NCBI RefSeq assembly: GCF_006547045.1
Contig: NZ_CP041242.1
Location: 1,622,001 to 1,686,000 of the forward strand
Direction of reading: 5' to 3'
DNA from: Lysobacter alkalisoli
GTDB lineage: Bacteria > Pseudomonadota > Gammaproteobacteria > Xanthomonadales > Xanthomonadaceae
Length of the DNA stretch: 64,000 nt
Part shown: positions 59,569 through 64,000 of the stretch, one piece after another
How positions within the stretch are numbered: the stretch's first letter is position 1
How the letters are laid out: each line of letters opens with the position of its first letter
Notes under the pieces: generated by a model
What the model saw: the letters and a program-made list of their open reading frames with translations, nothing else
Database searches by the model: none
Told to the model about the DNA's origin: nothing
Translations under genes and position numbers: made by a program

Positions 59569-61965
59569 ATGACCATCAAAACACCCTCCACCGGAACACT
59601 CGCCACGACCGGGCTCTCCCGTTGGCGTCGTCGTTGTCTGAAAGCCACTTTCGCCGCATTGCTGCTGCTGATCGTGGCGATGCTGCTCGATCTTGCGTTT
59701 CCGCTGCCGTTGCCGGATGGGCGCGACACCGGTGCGGTCGTGGTCGCCGCCGATGGCACGCCATTGCGCGCATTTGCCGACAGCGAGGGCATCTGGCGCT
59801 ATCCGGTCGAGGTCGAGGAGGTCTCGCCGCTCTACATCGACGCGCTGCTCGGCTATGAGGATCGCTGGTTCAATCGCCATCCCGGATTCAATCCGGTGTC
59901 GCTGCTGCGCGCGGGATGGCAATGGCTGCGGCATGGGCGGGTGGTGTCGGGCGGTTCAACCCTGACCATGCAGGTCGCGCGGATCCTCGACCCGCCGGCA
60001 GGCGGCAGCCGCACACCGTGGGCGAAAACCCGGCAGATTCTGCGTGCATTGCAGCTCGAAGCGCGCCTGTCCAAGCGCCAGATCCTCACGCTTTACCTCA
60101 ACCACGCGCCGTTCGGCGGCACTATCGAGGGCGTCGAGGCCGCGAGTTGGGCCTACCTTGGCAAGTCGTCCTCGCACCTGTCCCATGCCGAAGCGGCGTT
60201 GCTGGCGGTGCTGCCGCAGGCGCCGAGCCGGTTGCGCCCGGACCGCGAACCCGAAGTGGCACAAATCTCGCGCGACAAGGTGCTCGAACGCATGGCCACG
60301 CTTGGCACCTGGAGTCGGGCCGAGGTCGATGACGCCCGCATCGAGACCGTGGTGTCGCGCTCGCTGGAGCCACCCCGGCATGCCGCGCTGCTGGCCCGGC
60401 GCCTGCGCCATGCCTACCGCCATGAGCGCCAGATCGATACGACACTGGATATCGACCTGCAGCGCACCCTGGAAGATCGCGTTGCCCGTTATTTCTCCGA
60501 TCTGCCCGAACGCACTTCCGCCGCGTTGCTGGTGATCGACAACGCGACCATGGAAGCGCGTGCCTATGTCGGTTCGGTCGAGTTCGGCGATGCCGCACGG
60601 CTCGGCCATGTCGACATGGTGCGGGCCTGGCGTTCGCCGGGGTCGACCCTCAAGCCGTTCCTCTACGGGCTGGCGATCGACGACGGCCTGATCCATTCCG
60701 AAAGCCTGCTGGTCGATGCACCGCAGGCATTCGGCGACTACCGCCCCGGCAATTTCGATGCTGCCTTCAACGGGCCGGTCGGCGTGGCGACTGCGTTGCG
60801 GCTTTCGCTCAACGTGCCGGCAGTCGACGTGCTGGATCGTGTCGGCCCGACACGCTTTTCCGCACGCCTGGCCCATGCCGGCATCGAACTGCAGTGGCCG
60901 CGCGGTGCGAGTCCGAACCTCGCGATGATCCTCGGCGGTACCGGTGCCCGGCTGGAGGACCTGGTCGGCACCTATGCCGCGCTCAATCGCGATGGGCTGG
61001 CGGGGCGGGTCCGCTACCGGCCCGAGGATCCTGTTGCCGAACGCCGGCTGCTATCGCCGGGTGCGGCGTGGATCGTGCGCGAGATACTCGAAAACAATCC
61101 GCGTCCTGGCACCACCGACAGTTTCGACGCCAGCGGCCGCGCGCGTGTCGCCTGGAAGACCGGCACAAGTTTCGGCTTCCGCGATGCCTGGGCGCTGGGC
61201 AGCACGCGCAGCTATACGGTCGGCGTCTGGGTCGGGCGTCCGGACGGCACACCCCTGCCAGGACAGTACGGTGCGATCACCGCCTTGCCGCTGCTGTTCG
61301 AGGTGATCAACACGCTGCCGGCCCGGCGTGGCGATGCCGCGGCTTCGCCTACGCCTGCCGAAGTGGTGCAGATAGATATCTGCTGGCCGCTTGGCCTGCC
61401 TCCGGACTCCAACGCGCCTGCGCTGTGCCAGCAGCGTCGTGAGGCCTGGGCCCTGAAAGACATGTTGCCGCCGACCTTCGCCGAGCGCGGAGCACGGCTA
61501 TGGAATGCGGGTATCGCCCGCTTCGAGGTCGATGCCCGGACCGGCGAGCGATTGTCGGCCGAATGCAGCCGGCCGCATGTCCGCAAACCTGCCCAGGTGG
61601 CCCGTTGGCCGGCGCTGGCTTCGCCCTGGCTGACCCGTGCCCAGCGCGAGGCCTCGCGTTTGCCGCCGTTGGCTGCCGATTGCGTGGCCGATGGCCGCGA
61701 GGGCGGGGAAGCGTTGCGCATCGAAGGCATCAACGATCGCACGACCCTGGCCGTGCCGCCTGGCGGCAAGCGTGAACTGCGCCTGTTCGTGCGCGCGGTC
61801 GGCAGCGAGGCCCGCATCCGCTGGCTGCTCGATGGCCGCCTGATTGGCGAATCGCAGGGCAGCGGCCGCTTCGAACACGACTTCAGCCGTGCCGGCACCC
61901 ATACCCTGACCGCATTGGCCGACACCGGCGCCTGGGCCAGCATTGATTTCCGTGTGATGCCGTAG
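59569..61965 (+). CDS. pbpC: PbpC, penicillin-binding protein 1C
   Basis: 798 residues: an N-terminal membrane anchor (about 24-45), a glycosyltransferase domain (YEDRWFNRHPGFNPVSLLRA, GGSTLTMQVAR), a transpeptidase domain with SXXK in RSPGSTLKPFLYG, SLN in LRLSLNVPAV and KTGT in AWKTGTSFGFRDAW, and the C-terminal BiPBP_C domain (about 720-798). Bifunctional murein synthase. An ATG at 59524 would give a longer N-terminus. Paired with the upstream alpha-2-macroglobulin gene, as in E. coli yfhM-pbpC. Confidence 0.93.
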   Translation: MTIKTPSTGTLATTGLSRWRRRCLKATFAALLLLIVAMLLDLAFPLPLPDGRDTGAVVVAADGTPLRAFADSEGIWRYPVEVEEVSPLYIDALLGYEDRWFNRHPGFNPVSLLRAGWQWLRHGRVVSGGSTLTMQVARILDPPAGGSRTPWAKTRQILRALQLEARLSKRQILTLYLNHAPFGGTIEGVEAASWAYLGKSSSHLSHAEAALLAVLPQAPSRLRPDREPEVAQISRDKVLERMATLGTWSRAEVDDARIETVVSRSLEPPRHAALLARRLRHAYRHERQIDTTLDIDLQRTLEDRVARYFSDLPERTSAALLVIDNATMEARAYVGSVEFGDAARLGHVDMVRAWRSPGSTLKPFLYGLAIDDGLIHSESLLVDAPQAFGDYRPGNFDAAFNGPVGVATALRLSLNVPAVDVLDRVGPTRFSARLAHAGIELQWPRGASPNLAMILGGTGARLEDLVGTYAALNRDGLAGRVRYRPEDPVAERRLLSPGAAWIVREILENNPRPGTTDSFDASGRARVAWKTGTSFGFRDAWALGSTRSYTVGVWVGRPDGTPLPGQYGAITALPLLFEVINTLPARRGDAAASPTPAEVVQIDICWPLGLPPDSNAPALCQQRREAWALKDMLPPTFAERGARLWNAGIARFEVDARTGERLSAECSRPHVRKPAQVARWPALASPWLTRAQREASRLPPLAADCVADGREGGEALRIEGINDRTTLAVPPGGKRELRLFVRAVGSEARIRWLLDGRLIGESQGSGRFEHDFSRAGTHTLTALADTGAWASIDFRVMP

Positions 61966-61981
61966 CGTCGTTCATAACCAA

Positions 61982-62014
61982 GTAGCCCGGGTAAGGCCGA
62001 AGGCCGCACCCGGG
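61982..62014. repeat. REP-like CCCGGG element, copy 1
   Basis: GTAGCCCGGGTAAGGCCGAA and then GGCCGCACCCGGG: palindromic, same family as 45946-45974. It lies in the convergent gap between pbpC and the peroxiredoxin gene and may act as a bidirectional 3' end. Confidence 0.7.
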
Positions 62015-62026
62015 AATCTGCGCATC

Positions 62027-62059
62027 GTAGCCCGGCTGCGTTCCGCGTACCCGGGCTAC
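62027..62059. repeat. REP-like CCCGGG element, copy 2 (inverted)
   Basis: GTAGCCCGG ... CCGGGCTAC, inverted relative to copy 1, so the pair forms a BIME-like head-to-head arrangement between convergent genes. Confidence 0.65.
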
Positions 62060-62078
62060 CGGTTCGGTAGCGGAGCGG

Positions 62079-62561
62079 TTACGCCAACTGTTCCAGCACG
62101 TACCCGGCCGCCGACACCCGGAACTCGCCCGGCGCCTCCACGTGCAACTGTTTCACCACGCCATCCTCGGCATACAGAGCGAAGCGCTTGGCGCGCAGGC
62201 CCATGCCATAACCGGTGGCATCCAGCTCCAGTCCCAGCGCCCGGGTGAAATCGCCATTGCCGTCGGCCAGCATGTGCAGCCCGGCCGGAACCTGCTGCAT
62301 CTGCGCCCAGGCCTGCATCACGAACGGATCGTTGACCGACAGGCAGGCGATCTCGATCCCCTTGGCCCTGAATGCCTCGAAATGCTCGACGAAGCCGGGC
62401 AGATGCTGCTCCGAACAGGTTGGCGTGAACGCACCGGGCACCGCGAACAGCACCACATTCTTTCCAGCGAACAGGCTGGCTGCGTCGACGGGCTCGATGC
62501 CGTCGATACCGACCTTCTGCAATTGGATGTCGGGAAGGGTGTCGCCGATCTGAATGCTCAT
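62079..62561 (-). CDS. Type II peroxiredoxin (Prx5 family)
   Basis: 160 residues, redoxin domain with the peroxidatic cysteine C49 in VPGAFTPTCSEQHLPGF, diagnostic of the Prx5/AhpE-like 1-Cys class. It reduces hydrogen peroxide and organic hydroperoxides using glutaredoxin/thioredoxin. No other cysteine is placed for a 2-Cys cycle except C73 (EIACLSV). Convergent with pbpC. It is the last ordinary chromosomal gene before the integron-type region. Confidence 0.9.
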   Translation of the reverse strand: MSIQIGDTLPDIQLQKVGIDGIEPVDAASLFAGKNVVLFAVPGAFTPTCSEQHLPGFVEHFEAFRAKGIEIACLSVNDPFVMQAWAQMQQVPAGLHMLADGNGDFTRALGLELDATGYGMGLRAKRFALYAEDGVVKQLHVEAPGEFRVSAAGYVLEQLA

Positions 62562-62699
62562 GGGGAATCTCCGTGTGGGAGCGATAGTGTAGGGCGTGGA
62601 GCCGGATTCCGTATCGGCGATTGGATCAGGTTCTACGATCGCGAGTGGCCACGCCAGGCCCAGAAGATGACGACCCCGGATACGGCCTATGCCGCTACA

Positions 62700-63146
62700 T
62701 CAACCGCGTGAGCTGTGCGGGAACTGGTGGGTCATTACAGCGCCGCGAAGCAGCGTCGGCTTGAACGAACTGCTAGCGCCCGTGCGACGAGTCCGCAGTT
62801 CCCGCAACTTGCCCGTGAACCACTCCTGGCTCTGAATGGATGTGGCGTTACCGCACCTAACCAAGTACGGCTTGCCGGACGTGCTGCTCTTGGACGCGGC
62901 ACGATCAATGAATGCTTCGGCTGAAGAAACCAGGCCCTTCCTGAGAAGGTACGCATACTTGCGACGAAGATGAGCAGTAGCTTCGGCTGCCTCATGCCAC
63001 GAGCCATTCCGGTAGAACTGGCAGTCGGATTGACTGAGCGCAACAAAGAGCTGCTCTATCTCACGGCTAACTATCGGCGGCGGCGACTGCTGAGCTGCCG
63101 CAATGCCAGATAGGAATGCCAGTAGGAGTAACAGGATCGATCTCAT
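62700..63146 (-). CDS. Integron cassette gene, DUF5329 domain protein
   Basis: 148 residues. Signal peptide (about 1-18), then the DUF5329 core: IEQLFVALSQSDCQFYRNGSWHEAAEATAHLRRKYAYLL ... SSAEAFIDRAASKSSTSGKPYLVRCG. Function unknown. The C-terminus SSSFKPTLLRGAV is encoded inside a degenerate attC site, a typical sign of cassette genes whose frames run into the attC. The gene begins about 18 bases after the preceding attC. Confidence 0.78.
   Translation of the reverse strand: MRSILLLLLAFLSGIAAAQQSPPPIVSREIEQLFVALSQSDCQFYRNGSWHEAAEATAHLRRKYAYLLRKGLVSSAEAFIDRAASKSSTSGKPYLVRCGNATSIQSQEWFTGKLRELRTRRTGASSSFKPTLLRGAVMTHQFPHSSRG
62734..62780 (-). repeat. Degenerate attC recombination site
   Basis: The core GCGCCGCGAAGCAGCGTCGG and TTGAACGAACTGCTAGCGC resemble the two intact attC sites to the right, but the outer core sites are mutated (GCTAGCG in place of GTTAGGC). 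It looks like the decayed last attC at the left end of the array. Confidence 0.55.
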
Positions 63147-63163
63147 TTCGATAAGGGTGCTAA

Positions 63164-63218
63164 TGCCTAAGTTAAGCCGCGCCGCGAAGCGGCGTCGGCT
63201 TGAATGAATTGTTAGGCA
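63164..63218 (-). repeat. attC site between DUF1801 and DUF5329 cassettes
   Basis: On the minus strand it begins GCCTAAC, continues with AATTCATTCAAGCCGACGCC and the hairpin loop at CGCTTCGCGG, and ends TTAACTTAGGC. The outer GCCTAAC and the near-complementary TTAGGC core, the long imperfect palindrome and the length of about 55 bases are those of an integron attC. One outer core has C in place of the usual G. The stop codon of the upstream cassette gene lies inside GCCTAAC. Confidence 0.8.
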
Positions 63219-63574
63219 TCACTCCTCGCTGCCTCCAAAGCCAGCGGAAGGTAGTGGGCCAGCTCTTTAGCTTTGATGTCCTTTGCCGAGTGCAGCTTGA
63301 TATGCCGCCGTCCCTTGCCGCCGCCCTCCAGGTAGCCGAGAGCGTCTGTGATCTTGGCGCCGCTACCAAACTCAACCGAGACATGCTGCTTGTAGGCAAA
63401 GACGCCGCAAAATTGCACGCCAGAAGCAAAGAGGATGCCACCGTACTTGATCTCCTCGGTCACGGAGGGAATGATCTTTTTGACGAGTTTGCGAACAGAC
63501 TCAACTAAAGAGAGTTGCTCGTCGCCTAGAAGGCGAACGTCATCTAGGAGCTCTTGGACGGACTTCGTGGCCAT
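63212..63574 (-). CDS. Integron cassette gene, DUF1801 domain protein
   Basis: 120-residue protein starting MATKSVQELLDDVRLLGDEQL. The DUF1801/YdhG-like core is visible: VRKLVKKIIPSVTEEIKYGGILFASGVQFCGVFAYKQHVSVEFGSGAKI ... RHIKLHSAKDIKAKELAHYL. The cellular role of this family is unknown. The ATG begins nine bases after an attC and the TAA lies in the next attC, the exact layout of a one-gene cassette. A longer upstream frame would start inside the attC and is rejected. Sequence composition is less GC-rich than its chromosomal neighbours. Confidence 0.82.
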   Translation of the reverse strand: MATKSVQELLDDVRLLGDEQLSLVESVRKLVKKIIPSVTEEIKYGGILFASGVQFCGVFAYKQHVSVEFGSGAKITDALGYLEGGGKGRRHIKLHSAKDIKAKELAHYLPLALEAARSDA

Positions 63575-63582
63575 GATGTGAT

Positions 63583-63642
63583 GCCTAACGCCTGAACTAA
63601 GCCGAGCCGCGAAGCGGCTTCGGCTTGAATGAATTGTTAGGC
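63583..63642 (-). repeat. attC site upstream of DUF1801 cassette
   Basis: A 60-base imperfect palindrome with outer core sites GCCTAAC and GTTAGGC, both canonical. The internal arms are AAGCCGAAGCCG and CGGCTCGGCTTAG around GCTTCGCGG. It closely resembles the site at 63164-63218, so the array is homogeneous, as in chromosomal integrons. Confidence 0.85.
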
Positions 63643-64000
63643 CGCAGCCGGACAAGCATGTACCCGACTAACGCATAGAAAAGTGCCCATAGATGCTCGT
63701 GGGGCTGCATGACAGCCATGACCTCCGCGCCGAGAAGTAGCGAGATGGCTAGATCTGCAGCCCGGATGATTAGAAGGGCCGCAACGATGTGGGCGACGCG
63801 CCTATGCGCAGCGCCCGCGCCAAGTCGCCAGTAACAAGCTATCAGTACGAGCGCTATTGCGATGCGCCGAGTAATCCAGCTGATTCTTACGATCTGATCG
63901 ATAGTTTCCGGATCCGTGTCGGAGTGCGCAATAACGACGCCGGTAATGACGCCGAAAAGGAGCGATGCCGCGTAAGTCCCGACTACTGCGACTAGCGACC
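63597..64000 (-). CDS. Partial integron cassette gene, multi-pass membrane protein
   Basis: A frame open from the window edge to a TAG at 63599-63597 gives the last 133 residues of a hydrophobic protein with about four membrane segments (VVGTYAASLLFGVITGVVIA, RRIAIALVLIACYW, HIVAALLIIRAADLAISLLL, HLWALFYALVGYMLV). The last residues, RPNNSFKPKPLRGSA, are encoded by the attC. The true start is beyond the window, which is why no complete frame is visible. No known family recognised. Confidence 0.6.
   Translation of the reverse strand, partial: SLVAVVGTYAASLLFGVITGVVIAHSDTDPETIDQIVRISWITRRIAIALVLIACYWRLGAGAAHRRVAHIVAALLIIRAADLAISLLLGAEVMAVMQPHEHLWALFYALVGYMLVRLRPNNSFKPKPLRGSA

Overview
The window is a gene-dense, high-GC stretch of a gammaproteobacterial chromosome. 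The best guess is Xanthomonadaceae/Lysobacterales (Luteimonas, Lysobacter or Pseudoxanthomonas-like). The reasons are the gene neighbourhoods (scpA-scpB-rluB, yciI-bolA, smc-zipA-ligA, mtnA-gyrA), the TonB-dependent receptors, the palindromic REP-like repeats, and integron attC sites of the type whose read-through gives an SFKP.PLRG peptide tail. No search could be run, so family names rest on recognised motifs.

Layout. (1) 51-7010, minus strand: a complete cytochrome c maturation operon, ccmABCDEFGHI. (2) 7099-20645: a PAS/AraC-type regulator diverges from a tightly coupled trans-4-hydroxy-L-proline operon: 4-hydroxyproline epimerase, three-subunit D-hydroxyproline dehydrogenase (FAD subunit, small [2Fe-2S] subunit, FAD/BFD subunit), DHDPS-family deaminase and ketoglutarate-semialdehyde dehydrogenase. 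The operon continues into an M24 Xaa-Pro-type peptidase and a secreted S9 peptidase, and a TonB-dependent receptor follows. Together these could import and digest hydroxyproline-containing peptides and feed 2-oxoglutarate to the TCA cycle. (3) 20708-23322: a DUF3293 protein, then a PLP aminotransferase and an omega-amidase, a methionine-salvage-like pair. (4) 23534-29434: an ABC ATPase with two DUF3526-type permeases converges on a TonB-dependent receptor. Both transcription units begin at Zur-like palindromes that overlap extended -10 elements. This is the most intriguing undescribed-looking system here.

(5) 29472-36748: a large membrane-anchored AsmA-like protein, an NfeD protease/slipin pair, a YbaK-type deacylase, an OmpA-family lipoprotein and a GGR-like flavoprotein. 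(6) 36917-41419: rluB, scpB and scpA (scpA frameshifted), yciI and bolA. (7) 41632-54345: smc, zipA, ligA, epmA, a DUF3011 lipoprotein, mtnA and gyrA (gyrA frameshifted), closed by a clear intrinsic terminator. (8) 54511-62561: a bacterial alpha-2-macroglobulin lipoprotein with pbpC, then a type II peroxiredoxin.

(9) 62690-64000: the end of an integron-type cassette array read on the minus strand. It has two good attC sites, one degenerate attC, a DUF5329 cassette, a DUF1801 cassette and a truncated membrane-protein cassette that runs off the window. The integrase, if any, should lie beyond the right edge. The scpA and gyrA frameshifts both sit in a run of four C where five would restore the frame, which suggests assembly or homopolymer errors more than true gene loss.
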